A stretch of 64,000 nt of DNA from Laburnicola sp. R22_1 (GCA_014281115.1 JACONQ010000015.1:1550001-1614000), one strand, 5' to 3'. Counted from the first letter of the stretch, positions 23,542 to 34,816 are shown. Translations and numbers: made by a program. Notes: a model not told the origin generated them from the letters alone.

Positions 23542-26500
23542 ATGGGCGACTCCGCGACCACAACCACCATGACCACGCCGCAGCACACGCGATTCGAGCA
23601 CGACGACCCGCTGGCACCCAACGAGTACGGTCTGGCTGCGCTTCGCGCCTCCCTGCATGGCAGCAGCCCGACGGCCGCCATGGCTTCGTTCGCCGACTTT
23701 CCCATGCCTTTTGCCCACAACTACGACAGGCCGCAGCCGCACATCAAGACGAATCTGCAGAACCACAGGGGCAGCATCGCAGACGCCGAGGACGGGAACG
23801 CGAGCGCCAGCAGTGCGCATGCGCCTTGCCTGAGCGTCGGCAGCGCGGGGCACCTGGGCCGCGATGGAAGCCACACGAGTCCGGAAAGCGCGGCCGGGTT
23901 GGCCATGTTGATTGGCGACACCCTCGACGACGGGCCGATGCTGGCCATGAAGATGGAGGACGGCATGGGGGAAGGTCCCGACGGCCTGCGCAAGGACAAG
24001 GACAGCGGCCTTGACCCCCCGGCATGGAGTGAGATGAAGACCAAGGCCGGCAAGGAGCGGAAGCGCCTACCGCTGGCCTGCATTGCCTGCCGCCGCAAAA
24101 AGATCCGCTGCTCGGGCGAGAAGCCGGCATGCAAGCATTGCCTGCGAAGCCGCATCCCGTGTGTTTACAAGGTCACCACGCGCAAGGCCGCACCGAGGAC
24201 CGACTACATGGCCATGCTGGACAAGCGGCTGCGGCGCATGGAAGACCGCGTCATCAAGCTCATCCCAAAGGAGAGCCTTCCGTCTGTGGCCGCCGTCGGC
24301 CGCTCGGTTGTCAAGCCTGCGCTGCCTGGCGCCCCGCCCAAGACGCCCACTGCGACCAAGAAGAGAGGCGCCGAAGAGGCCTTTGGCCACGACCTGGATG
24401 AATGGGCCAAGTCCAAGTCTGCCAACCCTGACGCGGGAGGCTCAGCTTCACGAACCAAGGAATCCGACGACACCACGCTACTCACCGAAGGGATCGAGAG
24501 CCTGCCGCCGAAAGAGATCCAGGAGCATCTGGCCGAGGTCTACTTCGACTATGTCTACGGCCAGAGCTACCCGCTTCTGCACAAGCCCAGCTTCATGCGA
24601 AGGCTCTCCAGTGGAAAGGTGCCTCCGGTACTCATTCTAGCCATCTGCGCCATCTCCGCGCGCTTTTCGACACACCCCCAACTGCGGACCGAGCCCTGCT
24701 TTCTGCGTGGCGACAATTGGGGCGAGAAGGCAAGGGAGATTGCCCTCAGGCGATACGACACTCCGAACATCACCATCCTGATTGTTTACTTGCTGCTTGG
24801 CCTGCACGAATTTGGAACTTGCCAGGGCGGAAGAAGTTGGATGTTCGGTGGCATGGCCCAGCGGATGGCATATGCACTGCAACTGCATAAAGAGTTGGAG
24901 TATGATCCGAGCGCACCCGAAGCAGAGAGGAAACCACTCAGCTTTACCGACCGAGAGATTCGACGGCGGACCATGTGGTCATGCTTCCTCATGGATCGCT
25001 TCAACTCGTCCGGCACAGACCGACCCCTCTTCGTCCACGAGCAGTACATAGAGGTCCAGTTGCCGGTCAAAGAACACCTCTACATTCACGAAATTCAAGC
25101 GCCAACCGAGGACTTGGATGGAAACATACCGAACCCAGTGGCGCTGAATAGTGGCCAATTGTCCGACCCCCACGAGAACATGGGTGTTACGGCGTATACC
25201 ATCCGACTCGTGTGCATATGGGGCAAGCTCGTCAAGTACATGAACCTAGGCGGAAAAGAGCGCGAATCCGAGCCTATGTGGTCGGCCAAGTCCACCTTTC
25301 ACAGCATCAAGAAAGATGTAAAGGCGTTCAGAGAAGCTTTGCCCGAAATGCTGGTCTATTGCCAAGAGAACTTGAAAAGTCATGCAATCGGCAGGACAGC
25401 GAACTCATACCTTTATTTACACATCCTCTACCAGCAAATCATACTCTTCATGCATCGCTTCTCTCTCCCCTCGCGCGCTGGGAGTCGACCGCCCAAAGAG
25501 ATGCCCCACGACTTCCTTACAGAATCCGCACGTACCGCACTAGACGCCGCGAATCAGGTCTCAATTCTCATCAACGAAGCCATGGACCACAACGTGGTTG
25601 CTCCCTTCGCAGGTTACTCCGCTTTCTTTTCCTCAACGGTCCACGTGCACGGCGTCTTCTCCAAGAACCCGAAGCTTGAGGCGCAGTCGAAGAAATACCT
25701 CGCGTACAACGTCAGATATCTAAGTAAGATGAAGAAGTACTGGGGAATGTTTCACTACATCGCGGAGAACCTGAAAGACTTGTACCGACAGCACGCAGAT
25801 GCCCAGCTGAGAGGCACCAGTGCCGCTGGTGACAAGACCAAGGCTGTAATCTTCCAATACGGCGACTGGTTCGACAGATACCCGCACGGCGTCTCCAAGG
25901 TGGATTATGAGGACGCGGTCGAGGCGAATACTAATGAACCTGGCACAGACGCAGCTCTTGGTCAGAAGAGCGATCTACAGAGTGTAGAGGAATTCTTCGC
26001 ATCGCTCTCACCTCCTACGAGAGCTGAGCACCACCGCAAACAGGCCCGCAAAAACAAATCAAAGTCGGTCTCCAAAGCTGACGCATCCAACATCAACGCC
26101 GCTGCTGCCGCGCGGCAGGCTCATCAACATGCTCGACACATGCACCACAGCCAGCTCCACCAGCAGATGGGCCAGATCAACATTAACCCACAAGAGGCCA
26201 TCGAAGCCTTCGACCCCGCCTACTTCGCCCAAGCGAACGCTCCGCATTATTTACAAGATTATCCACAGCACGGCCTTCCGATGCTCAACACGTCGCCCAC
26301 CACTATGGTTCATCCAGGTCAGCAGATGGACCTGTCGCCCTTCCCCGACCTCACTCCACACACTAGCAACACATCTTTTTGGGGCCTCGACCATGCGGGG
26401 GGCTTTGCAAATGGGCTTTTTGATCCGGGCAACGCGGGATGGTTCTTGCCGTTCAATGTCGAGCCGCCTGTGCTCGGTGACGACGGCGGTATGTTTAGCG

Positions 26501-26649
26501 CCGAGGCTTTCAACTTTGGGCTCGGCATAGGTACGCCGGTAGATATGGGGATGAACGGGCTCCCGACACATGGACAAAGTGTCAGCCATGCCCATGGGCC
26601 ACCTACGGGCATGGAGAGTCTGGAGGGGTTGGATGTGCCACCCCAATAA
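23542..26649 (+). CDS. Zn2Cys6 fungal-specific transcription factor
   Basis: A single-exon gene for a 1,035-residue nuclear regulator. A Zn2Cys6 binuclear cluster lies at about residues 178-206 (CIACRRKKIRC...CKHCLRSRIPC), preceded by Lys/Arg-rich residues. It is followed by a linker (DYMAMLDKRLRRMEDRV) that could form the dimerising coiled coil. A fungal-specific transcription factor (MHR) domain follows at about 330-650. The C-terminal third is low complexity, with Ala/His/Gln-rich sequence near residue 855 and a Pro/Gly/Met-rich tail suited to activation. The frame is open 83 codons further upstream, but I chose the ATG at 23542 because the upstream codons look like non-coding leader. It is the first gene after the repeat island. 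Its target is unknown, and I see no link to the downstream cluster beyond distance. Confidence 0.85.
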   Translation: MGDSATTTTMTTPQHTRFEHDDPLAPNEYGLAALRASLHGSSPTAAMASFADFPMPFAHNYDRPQPHIKTNLQNHRGSIADAEDGNASASSAHAPCLSVGSAGHLGRDGSHTSPESAAGLAMLIGDTLDDGPMLAMKMEDGMGEGPDGLRKDKDSGLDPPAWSEMKTKAGKERKRLPLACIACRRKKIRCSGEKPACKHCLRSRIPCVYKVTTRKAAPRTDYMAMLDKRLRRMEDRVIKLIPKESLPSVAAVGRSVVKPALPGAPPKTPTATKKRGAEEAFGHDLDEWAKSKSANPDAGGSASRTKESDDTTLLTEGIESLPPKEIQEHLAEVYFDYVYGQSYPLLHKPSFMRRLSSGKVPPVLILAICAISARFSTHPQLRTEPCFLRGDNWGEKAREIALRRYDTPNITILIVYLLLGLHEFGTCQGGRSWMFGGMAQRMAYALQLHKELEYDPSAPEAERKPLSFTDREIRRRTMWSCFLMDRFNSSGTDRPLFVHEQYIEVQLPVKEHLYIHEIQAPTEDLDGNIPNPVALNSGQLSDPHENMGVTAYTIRLVCIWGKLVKYMNLGGKERESEPMWSAKSTFHSIKKDVKAFREALPEMLVYCQENLKSHAIGRTANSYLYLHILYQQIILFMHRFSLPSRAGSRPPKEMPHDFLTESARTALDAANQVSILINEAMDHNVVAPFAGYSAFFSSTVHVHGVFSKNPKLEAQSKKYLAYNVRYLSKMKKYWGMFHYIAENLKDLYRQHADAQLRGTSAAGDKTKAVIFQYGDWFDRYPHGVSKVDYEDAVEANTNEPGTDAALGQKSDLQSVEEFFASLSPPTRAEHHRKQARKNKSKSVSKADASNINAAAAARQAHQHARHMHHSQLHQQMGQININPQEAIEAFDPAYFAQANAPHYLQDYPQHGLPMLNTSPTTMVHPGQQMDLSPFPDLTPHTSNTSFWGLDHAGGFANGLFDPGNAGWFLPFNVEPPVLGDDGGMFSAEAFNFGLGIGTPVDMGMNGLPTHGQSVSHAHGPPTGMESLEGLDVPPQ

Positions 26650-27284
26650 CATTAGGGCGTGCACGCGCAGTGCTTCTTCCCATACGACACGACTGGAATG
26701 ATGTACATGACGAGATAAAATCACACAACATTTGGGGTTTATGTATCTTTGCTTTGTTTGCATGTTTGCTTAGCGAGTTGTTTACGGTTTTGTGTTGCTG
26801 GTATGCGCACGAGGTTCGGTTATGTGTATAGAAGGGCTGTGGAAGGAGCTGTGTTCTACGCTGATATCATTGTTATCTTCCCACCTGCTTTCTGTGTGAT
26901 TCTTTGCCAACTTGCTTCTTGATCTTCGTGACAATGTTACACGCTCTGCTCTAGGATATATGATAGGAGTCCTATACAGCTAAGGTTGTACTAGGTTGTG
27001 GTTGAATGGAAAGATGTAGATGTACCTTGGAGGCATGTCGGTAAGAATACCTTTCGTTCTTCAGTTGCTACCACCTCCACACGTTTCACACTTCTCGCGT
27101 AACGCTACTAGACTCTTTCCATGAAAATATACGTATTAGGTGCGCATGAGTCCCAAAAACTGCCCCTTTCAACACACCAGTTCCTTTCCATTTCACACAC
27201 TGTCCGTGCACACATAGACGCATATATCCTCAACTGTAAAACAGCCAACACACCCCCAAAAAAATCAACCACACATCAATCAAC
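26650..27284. other. Intergenic, 3' and 5' flanks
   Basis: Probable 3' UTR of the regulator (T-rich with TTTGTTTGC words) and the promoter of the small secreted protein. The latter has an A/C-rich leader (ACACCCCCAAAAAAATCAAC) immediately before its ATG, typical of fungal 5' UTRs. Nothing else seen. Confidence 0.4.
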
Positions 27285-27560
27285 ATGAATATTCCAACCC
27301 TACTACTGCTCGTCGCCCTCGCAGCACTCTCTACCACCACCACCACCACCACCGCATCCACCCTCCCCACCCCTCCCCCCTCAAACTCAGACGTGACGAC
27401 CAACTCCACCCTTTCCCCCCGCGGCTACGCCCTCCTCGCCTCCCCCAAGCGCAAGCCCTGGCCCTCCCAGCCCGGCAGCCCCCTCCACCCCATCCCTTAT
27501 TGCTACGCATCGCAACAAGCCCGCGACGAGCTCGACCGCTACCTTTATCCGTGGAAGTGA
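27285..27560 (+). CDS. Small putative secreted protein
   Basis: A 91-residue protein of unknown function. The first ~25 residues form a convincing signal peptide: MNIPTLLLLVALAALS hydrophobic core followed by a Thr run coded by an (ACC)n microsatellite (27333-27351). The mature part is Pro/Ser-rich with a dibasic-like KRK, one Cys and a C-terminal DELDRYLYPWK. The ATG context AATCAACATGAAT is good and the leader looks like a fungal 5' UTR. It is unlike typical Cys-rich effectors. It could be an apoplastic peptide or propeptide, and I cannot exclude a chance frame. Confidence 0.55.
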   Translation: MNIPTLLLLVALAALSTTTTTTTASTLPTPPPSNSDVTTNSTLSPRGYALLASPKRKPWPSQPGSPLHPIPYCYASQQARDELDRYLYPWK

Positions 27561-29539
27561 GATTTGTCATGTCTGATGGGTACCTCAGGTATGGGTAGTG
27601 GGGGGAGAGGCTGTGTGTGGTAGGAGAGGTGTTTTTGGAAAAGTATGTCCTTGTTGTTGGTATCTTGTGAACTGAATCTTCATTCTCACTTGCGCGCATG
27701 TCGATCCGCATTTTCTCTTCCATATGGTTCGTCGTCGGTAGCGTGCCTGCGAGGTTTATTCGTTACCTTGTGACTCTCTCCCTCCGCTCTAACACTCTTT
27801 CTTCCAGCATTGCGCGTGTCTCTATGCCGCGGTCATTTGCTTGCTTGTCTGCCCTCCGTGCATGTTCCTGCAGCTACCGCAACCATTCTGCCCACTCGCC
27901 AGCACCCGCCACGACAACGACGGTGGGATGCCGTGTACGTATGTTTTCTCAATCTTCCAAGGTGCCCAGGTGTTGTACTTCGCACATAGCGACCCGGGTG
28001 ATTTGACGACCGAAGGAGCCATGGCGGCGTGCGCTCTTTCTTTCTCGTGGTTGCGGCGCGGTGACGTACTCCCCGCAGGCTCTGTCGCAGCGGTGTTGAG
28101 AGGGCGCTTCGTCGTGCGGTGATGTGAGGTGAGGTGAGACAGTGCGAGGTCGTCCTCGTCCTCGTCCTCGTCCTCGTTGTTGTTGTCGCCCGCAATAGGC
28201 ACAAGCCGGTCGACGTTCAAGGCCAGAATGTACAGCCGCGGCGAGTGCTTGGTCTGTTTGGTGTTTTGATTGCCTTTCGAGCGGGGAAGTCGCCAGCAAC
28301 GAGCGACGAGCTGTTTTAGTGCGCGTTTGCCCAGTTAGCACAATGCCCTCGAGCGTATCTCCGAAGGAGAGACCTGGTGTTGAGGTGCGTTTTCGACGTG
28401 GCGAGACGCTGCCGCTCTGGACCGGGCCTTGCTGGCAAACCAAAGCAGCGCAGAGGTGCGGGACACACCTGTGCCCTGCTGAGAGCCACCTTAAGGCTTG
28501 CAGTAGGCTTTCATAAGAATTTGACGTGCTTTGACTCTTTCGAAGCTGCCGGTCACGCGAGTTGCAGCAATTGGCGTGCCTTCGATCGTCACAGGCTCGC
28601 ATCTGTGTTGAGAGGCGCACCTGCGACTCGAGGATTTGTACATGCAGGCTGGAAGGTCTTGCAGTCAAGTCTCAGAGTATCCAGTCACTTTGGAGAGGTG
28701 GCAATGCCGGCAGAAGATGCACGATGCCCTCCCTGCTTAGAAAAGCTTACGGCGGCGAACGCATAACAGCGATGCTCTTGCATACATCTCACGGTATGAA
28801 TTATTGGTCAGCTTGTATATACCTTCCGAGAGTAGAGGCTGGTCTTGCGTCGCCAGCTGTCAACGCGCGAGAGCAGTCAGGAGCTGCGGACAACATGCGG
28901 CACTCGCTCGAGCTGGAGTCCGCCCATGCTGCTACGATAATCAATGTTGCAGAAAGAATCATTTTAAATGACCCATGCGATCTTCGAGGTTGTAGGCCCA
29001 GATAGCGGCATTGCCTGACTACATGTTCGCGCCTCGGTCGCGTCACATCACCATGAGCAGTTCACGGCGCCGAGGACAATCGTAAACAGCGCGAAATGTC
29101 ATCGACTGTACTTATAAAAGAGCTGTCCTTGCGGGTCATTTGGTTTCTGGCAGGAACTCATCGAGAATATGGCCAGTCCATGCGCCTTCTACCGACATCT
29201 GGAACGTCCGAAGGCACACTCGCATCGCACGGCGTATTCAGTACCTCTCCGGGAAGCACCATGGCTCTGGGAGCTCTACTGGAGGCACACGAACATGTAC
29301 TTGGTATGCTGCGGTCCAATTCCTGCCCATAGTATTTGAATATAAGGCGGAGGCACGTCAAATGTAGCCTATTTCCAGCCTAGTCACCGCGCCATAGGCC
29401 CTGACTCTCTGTCGATACTGCTTATACCATAGAAATTTCTGACTCTGGATGCCTCAGGACCGCTTGCACGCTGAACCCCATCAGTGCTGCCTGCCTTCAC
29501 CTTGTCCCCAAGCTCGACCCTCTTACTCACCTACACTGA

Positions 29540-29700
29540 CTAGCGTCCAATCTCCGCGCTAGTCTCCCAGTCTGCCGCGCTAGTTCTCTTATCGGCCGCG
29601 CTAGTTCTTATCGTAGGCGCTAGCAGCCACTAGCGCCTCCCCCGTCCTATATAAACGCCTTCTGGCGACACCCCAACCTCTCCTCTTCTCTCTACATCTG
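29540..29700 (+). promoter_or_regulatory. GCGCTAG repeats plus TATA box
   Basis: Five GCGCTAG/CTAGCGC words within about 110 bp are followed by TATATAAA (29648-29655) and a C/T-rich stretch (CCTCTCCTCTTCTCTCTAC). This is a promoter-like layout, yet no recognisable gene follows. It may be the promoter of a non-coding transcript or part of a retroelement LTR. Confidence 0.4.
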
Positions 29701-30034
29701 CATTTAACTTCTTTGAGCCCAACCTTATGCTTGAAGTCGCATCGTCTCATCTGCCTTCCACTATGTCACCTTGGGCACTTGCATCACTTCGAGCCTCACT
29801 CAGGTTTGTCGACCTTGGTCATCACCCCCTCCTTGGCTAACATGTCTTAGTCAAAGATCATATCCACCTTGAGTCTCAGCCTTCACCATCTCGTCTCACT
29901 ATCATGTCGACTCCATCTCAACTGTCCATCATGACTTCATCATGACTTGGACATGAGTCTTACTTGGTTTGACCTCACTTCAACCTTGGTCCAAGGTTCA
30001 TACAACATCAATCACTTCGGTCTTCGTCATCAAC

Positions 30035-30145
30035 ATTGATCATCTACCTTCTTCAACCTTCTTCGACCTTCTTCAACATCATCCAACCTTCTTTGACCTT
30101 CATCAACATCCTTCATCATCCTTCTTCGACATCCTTCAACAAGCA
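30035..30145 (+). repeat. Degenerate CTTCAAC/CTTCGAC repeat
   Basis: About eight imperfect copies of a 9-15 bp unit built from ACCTTCTTC(A/G)AC and CATCATC words. It is low complexity. Confidence 0.65.
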
Positions 30146-30957
30146 CCGGCAGGAGATTGTCTCCTGGGCGCCCCCTCTCTACGGAGAGGGCCAGCGTTGG
30201 CTCGAGAGCTGCAATATCATGGACTTCGACTTGGTACAGGGTGTGGTTCAAGGCCACAGGGTCCCTTGGGCTTGGAGCTTGGTGAAGAGGTGGAACGGCA
30301 TGATCCAACAGGTCTGGTATGGCGGTTAGATGGATGTGTTGATGACAGTTTCACCTTGCTTCTGCTTGGCCTATCATCAACAGCAAAATATTGACGGAGT
30401 GTTGAATGGTTGGCCTGTTGGTCTGCTGCTGGTTGGTTGGTTGGGTGGGTGGATTGGTCTGTGGTCGGTCTGGTTGTTGAACTTCCCACTCATGGTTTTG
30501 CTCTTGGTGTTGACCGTGCTTGGAACTGGGAATGGAATCTGCTATCATGCATCAATGAAACAAAGTTTCACCATCATCTTCCTCTCTTCTCTCTGTGCCT
30601 GCCTGTGACTTCACCTTCCTTGCTTTGACTGCCCTTGAATGTAAGAACCTACCCTCTTCGTCCATGGCCTACCGCAACCCACACTGCAAATTCGTCCGCC
30701 TGCACGCCGGCGCTCACGCGAACCTTCGCGCCTAGCCCACCGAACCTTCCGTGCGCTCTTCTCGCTCACTCACCTGCTTTACCAGCGACCTCTTATACCT
30801 TTTGCCGCCGCCTCGCTCACCTGCTCGCCGCTCACCCGCATGCTCTTTTTGCACTCTCTTATAATTATATGCCAATACGTGCCTCTGCTGCACCCTCAAC
30901 ATATTTTGTATCTATAACAGCCTTACACCAATCTGTATAATGCGCTGCGTGATCTAT

Positions 30958-31075
30958 GCGCGCTCTATATTAAGCCGTACGCCGCGCGCTCTATACTACG
31001 CCGTACGCCGCGCGCTCTATACTACGCCGTACACCACGCGCTCTATACTACAATAGGCCGAGCGCTCTATACTAT
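30958..31075 (+). repeat. 28-bp GC-rich minisatellite
   Basis: About four to five tandem units of GCGCGCTCTATACTACGCCG followed by TACGCC, with small differences between units. It lies in the gap upstream (3' side) of the oxygenase gene. Confidence 0.85.
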
Positions 31076-31415
31076 ATACGTACTCGCACAATAACAGAAC
31101 CACATCCTCAAGGATAGAGATCATGGGTCATATTTACACTTCAATGGCGTCATTTCAGTCGCTTGTGTGAGAAGAAGACCTAGTGCAGTTCTGCCGCACG
31201 CACGGGCTCTGGATGCTAAAGCATAAGCACGAGTGCATTCGGCCAAGTCAAAGAGGGTGAGGAGACAGACCGCTGCATTTGGTCATAGGACAGCGGTTGG
31301 ACCCTTTATGGGGTTTGCGGTCTTTAGACGCGCACTTAATGAGAACGAAGTATAATTAAATAGTTGTTCAAGTATAAATCACGATTGGAGCTTATGTATA
31401 GAGAAGAGAGATTCG

Positions 31416-33191
31416 TCAATGCCCGTTGACACCACGCACCTCACCCTTCCCAACCATCTGATTCAACTTCCCCACATTCTCATCATCAAACTCCCCCCTC
31501 TCAGCCATCCTCTTCTGCCACGGCAACGCCTCTTTTGCCGCCACCGCCGGTCCCACATCCCCACCCTCGCTCCTCCTCTCCCTCCACTCATCCAACTCCT
31601 TCTGCTCAATAAAGTTCCCATGCAACCCCAGCCTCAGCTTCACAGGTAAATGAACAGCCGCAAGCGGCCCCTGACTCAGATTCTGCGCATCAAAAATAAG
31701 TATGTCATTACGCAAGACGTCGAGATGGTTCAAAAGAGCAATGAGGTATCCCTCGCCTTCCACAGCCGATTCAGCTTTGGGCACGAAAACGGGTTCTTGG
31801 AAAGTGCACGTTGGGCCAGCCCACCACGTGTCTTTCTTCCCTGTGTCCCACTCGTAGTGGCCGATGACGTTGAACAAGCCACCTGCCGGGGGACCGCATT
31901 TCTGGAAATCGTACGGCTTGGTGGGATCGATGTTGCACTGCCAGAAGTGGTTGTACTTCTTGGTCAGCACGCGGTCGTCGATGCGGGAGAATTCGCCGTT
32001 TATGCCGTAGAGGCGGGTGGGCTTGACGCGTGTGTTGATGGGGGACTTGGGGTCGAAGACCCAACGGTAGGTGTCGGAGACGAGTTTGTTGCGTTGGAGG
32101 AGGGTGGTTGGTGTTGGGGTGAGGTTGTCGGGTGGGAAGAAGAAGAATACGTTGTCGGAGGCGACGGTTAGGTCGCAGACGATGTGTCCGTTTTCATCTT
32201 CGTAGCTGCCTGCTACGTGGCCGTGGAACCCTGCACAGATTAGCCAATATGGCATTCGAGAGAAGTGAGAATGCATACCATTGTCTGCGCGAAGCCAGAC
32301 AATGTCTTCCGGCTTGCCATTGCGACGGGGCACAATACCATACCACTGGTCCTCATTTGGGTCCCATGCAAACTTGTTGCCACCCTTATTGAGTCGTTCC
32401 GCATTTGCTTTGATTGGTGTCAGAGGTAGAACAAGATAGTTCTTCGTGAGTGCGGGGTCGTGAATCATGCCGCAAAAGGGTGCCTGGTACCAACACTCTT
32501 CTGTTTTCTTCCCGTCCTTGTCAATGGTGTACACGACAATATCGCAGCTCGCATCGTGCCCATCACCACCAGCTTCGTAGCCGAAGCACACCATCTCACC
32601 GGTGTCCGGATCAAATTTTGGGTGCGCAGTGAATGTCGGAGATAGCACTTGGCCATCGAAATCGTATCTCCCAATCGTTTCCAAAGAGGCAGGGTCCATG
32701 GCGAATGGCGGTCCATCTTCCTTAGTTGCCAGCAGCACACCTCTCCAGAAGATGATGTTGGTATTTGAGGCAGTCCTGATGATGCCCTTCACCATTTCAT
32801 TGTCTGTATACGGGTTCCGGTATTTTCCAAGTAGTGCTCTTCTCACCGTAGTCTCAGCCTTGTATCGATCGGTATGCACGTACCGTTGCTTGAAGTCAAC
32901 ATGTCCATTCTCGAACCTGAACGCTGATACTGAGCCGTCGCCGTTGAAGTGAATGTCTTCTTCGAAGAGAGGTGGAAACCGATGGTCTGGCTGTACGCGG
33001 TAGAATGTTCCATTGATGTCCTTCGGTATTGTGCCTGTTGTTTCACACTCGAAGATATCGGCTTCTAGGCGCGACGGCTTGTTGAAGCCTTGGAAGAATG
33101 CAGTATCGGGAAACTTTACCTGATCACCTGATTGATTGCCCTCATGGTAAGCTGCTGGCGCCGGAGAAGCGAGTGAGAAAATGTGTGCCAT
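31416..33191 (-). CDS. Carotenoid/stilbene-cleaving oxygenase
   Basis: A non-heme iron dioxygenase of the carotenoid oxygenase (RPE65) family, which cleaves a C=C double bond to two aldehydes or ketones. Two exons, 33191-32279 and 32230-31416, give 575 residues. The 48-bp intron (GTATGCATTC...CTAATCTGTGCAG) is stop-free and in frame, so an unspliced reading adds 16 residues directly before GFHGHVAG, where family members are continuous. Iron-binding His candidates are in [23 protein letters not shown] and, near the C-terminus, LHGNF. Length and absence of a transit peptide fit the cytosolic lignostilbene/resveratrol oxygenase branch (CAO-1/Rco1-like) rather than plastid or membrane carotenoid enzymes; that substrate call is inference. 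It is divergent from the decarboxylase gene, with 498 bp between the start codons. Confidence 0.88.
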   Translation of the reverse strand: MAHIFSLASPAPAAYHEGNQSGDQVKFPDTAFFQGFNKPSRLEADIFECETTGTIPKDINGTFYRVQPDHRFPPLFEEDIHFNGDGSVSAFRFENGHVDFKQRYVHTDRYKAETTVRRALLGKYRNPYTDNEMVKGIIRTASNTNIIFWRGVLLATKEDGPPFAMDPASLETIGRYDFDGQVLSPTFTAHPKFDPDTGEMVCFGYEAGGDGHDASCDIVVYTIDKDGKKTEECWYQAPFCGMIHDPALTKNYLVLPLTPIKANAERLNKGGNKFAWDPNEDQWYGIVPRRNGKPEDIVWLRADNGMHSHFSRMPYWLICAGFHGHVAGSYEDENGHIVCDLTVASDNVFFFFPPDNLTPTPTTLLQRNKLVSDTYRWVFDPKSPINTRVKPTRLYGINGEFSRIDDRVLTKKYNHFWQCNIDPTKPYDFQKCGPPAGGLFNVIGHYEWDTGKKDTWWAGPTCTFQEPVFVPKAESAVEGEGYLIALLNHLDVLRNDILIFDAQNLSQGPLAAVHLPVKLRLGLHGNFIEQKELDEWRERRSEGGDVGPAVAAKEALPWQKRMAERGEFDDENVGKLNQMVGKGEVRGVNGH

Positions 33192-33689
33192 CGTGTAAAG
33201 TACATTAGTGTCCGCAAATGGGAAATCGTTGTCCGTGTTTCTTCAATTATATTCCTGGCAGCGTGGCTAAGCTACGGCTGTGGTGTGACGCGATCTACAG
33301 CAGGCATAGTTCAGTGAGCCTAAAGCTGGACGGGCCGCTATGTGGGGAACAGGTAGCGCGCGGGGTAGCTCGCTGCGTATAAAGTGGGCCGTATGCCGGA
33401 ACTATGACGCCGATGCAGGCCACGTCAAAGCTATGGCGTCGGCGATGTGAAGCCGTGATCACTGAGGTGGGCTGTTAGTATACATCGTCCACTACCGGCT
33501 GCGTAGATGATAGTGTCAATAAGCGTCGTGGGGTACAGCCGGCATTGGAGCTTGCTGTGCGTACTGCCTGTTTGCAGAAGAATGGCAATACATCAGAACC
33601 CTTACTGTGCCTATTTGCTGAACTTAAGCGCTTTCGCATAAGACGCATTCGAAGTCAAGAGCCTCTGGTCAATTCGCATACTACTCAAA
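33192..33689. promoter_or_regulatory. Shared promoter, oxygenase and decarboxylase
   Basis: A 498-bp bidirectional intergenic region. It contains CCGG words at about 33,394, 33,494 (CCGGCTG) and 33,540. CCGG also occurs in the promoters at 35,957-36,423 and 38,211-38,519, and CGG half-sites are what Zn2Cys6 regulators bind. This is suggestive only, because such short words occur by chance. Confidence 0.35.
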
Positions 33690-34816
33690 ATGAAAGGGAC
33701 CATAGCCGTCGAAGAAGCCATCATTGACCGGGCTGGCGTTGAGGCGCATTCCTTCGCCCAATTCCAAAACCTTATGCGCCCGGGGAGCGACCCGACCACT
33801 GGACTTTCGGCGCACGAAAAGCGCCTCCTCGACATTCACGATGAACGACTCAAAAATATGGACGAACACGGTGTCGAGTACATGTTGCTCTCATTGACTT
33901 CGCCAGGCGCGCAAGGCGAGGCAGATCCAGCAAAGGCGAAAGAAGTGGCGCGAGTTGCGAATGACTATCTCGCTGGAGAAGTCAAGAAGAACCCCAGAAG
34001 GTTCGGAGCATTAGCTGCTCTATCGATGCATAATGCAAAGGATGCAGCCGACGAACTAAGAAGAGCAGTCAAAGAGCTCGGCATGTTCGGTGGTTTGGTG
34101 AACGATTTTCAATCTAAGGGCGCAGAGGCAGAGGAGAAAGTATACTTCGACACCCCGGATTACGATCCGTTTTGGGAAACGGTTCAAGAGCTAGGTGTGC
34201 CAATATACTTCCATCCTCGGTATGCCATACCGCAAGACTTGAAGGCTGGGACCAAATACGGGGATCGGAAGCATTTGCTCGGTGCAGGCGTGCAGTTCCA
34301 CCTGGACTTGAGTTGGCATTTGTATGCGATATGCTCATCGGGAATCTTTGACCGGTTCCCAAAGGTGCAGATAGTAGCAGGGCACCTAGGAGAAGGGTCA
34401 GTCGCAGCATTATTCTTGTGAAAGGGTCACACTAACGAAACTGCAGTGTGCCGTTCAACTTATGGAGAGCGAGTCACTGGATAAATCATCCCTTCAAACG
34501 CGGCTCACGGCCCATGGAGCAGGATTACAGCTACTACTGGACCCATAATGTCAACGTTACCACTTCGGGCAACTATAACACGAGGGGGTTGAAGTATTGC
34601 ATAGAAGAGCTTGGTCTTGATAGATGCCTATACGCCATCGGTGAGTCTCGTAGGAGGCATAGCTGCAAAAATATTGACTCGAGAACAGATACCCCGTACG
34701 AGACGGTCGAAGAAGGCCAGAACTGGTGGAAGTCAGTAGATTTGCCGGACGACCAGAAGGAAGCAGTGGCTCGGAAGAACGCCATCAGGTTATTCAAACT
34801 CCCTCTCGAGGAATAA
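33690..34816 (+). CDS. Amidohydrolase-2 family aromatic acid decarboxylase
   Basis: A metal-dependent, cofactor-free decarboxylase of the 2,3-dihydroxybenzoate/gamma-resorcylate type. Three exons (33690-34396, 34447-34640, 34689-34816) give 342 residues, the usual length. The N-terminal motif is AVEEAI: Glu binds metal, and Ala rather than His follows two places later, as I recall for fungal 2,3-dihydroxybenzoate decarboxylases. Other metal and active-site residues are His in IYFHPR, His in AGHLGEG (spliced to VPFNLWR) and Asp in YAIDTPYE, which is made across the second splice junction. Both introns have clean GT-AG ends. Placed beside an oxygenase and an aldehyde dehydrogenase, it likely removes CO2 from a hydroxybenzoic acid. 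The exact substrate is not readable. Confidence 0.88.

Larger units (their letters stand above)
27561..31415. other. 3.9-kb gene-poor gap with repeats
   Basis: No frame here has convincing protein features. The stretch holds a CTCGTC trinucleotide-type microsatellite (28,150-28,190), GCGCTAG repeats followed by a TATA box (29,540-29,655), degenerate CTTCAAC/CTTCGAC repeats (30,035-30,145) and a 28-bp minisatellite (30,958-31,075). Composition is GC-balanced, unlike the RIP island. The frame through 30,140-30,330 contains a protein-like stretch (WAPPLYGEG-RWLESCN) that could be a fragment of a mobile element. Confidence 0.4.

Noticed and set aside
27949..28668. 239-codon open frame on the minus strand
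   Set aside because: Its Arg/Ser/Gly-rich composition derives partly from a trinucleotide microsatellite; no family resemblance.
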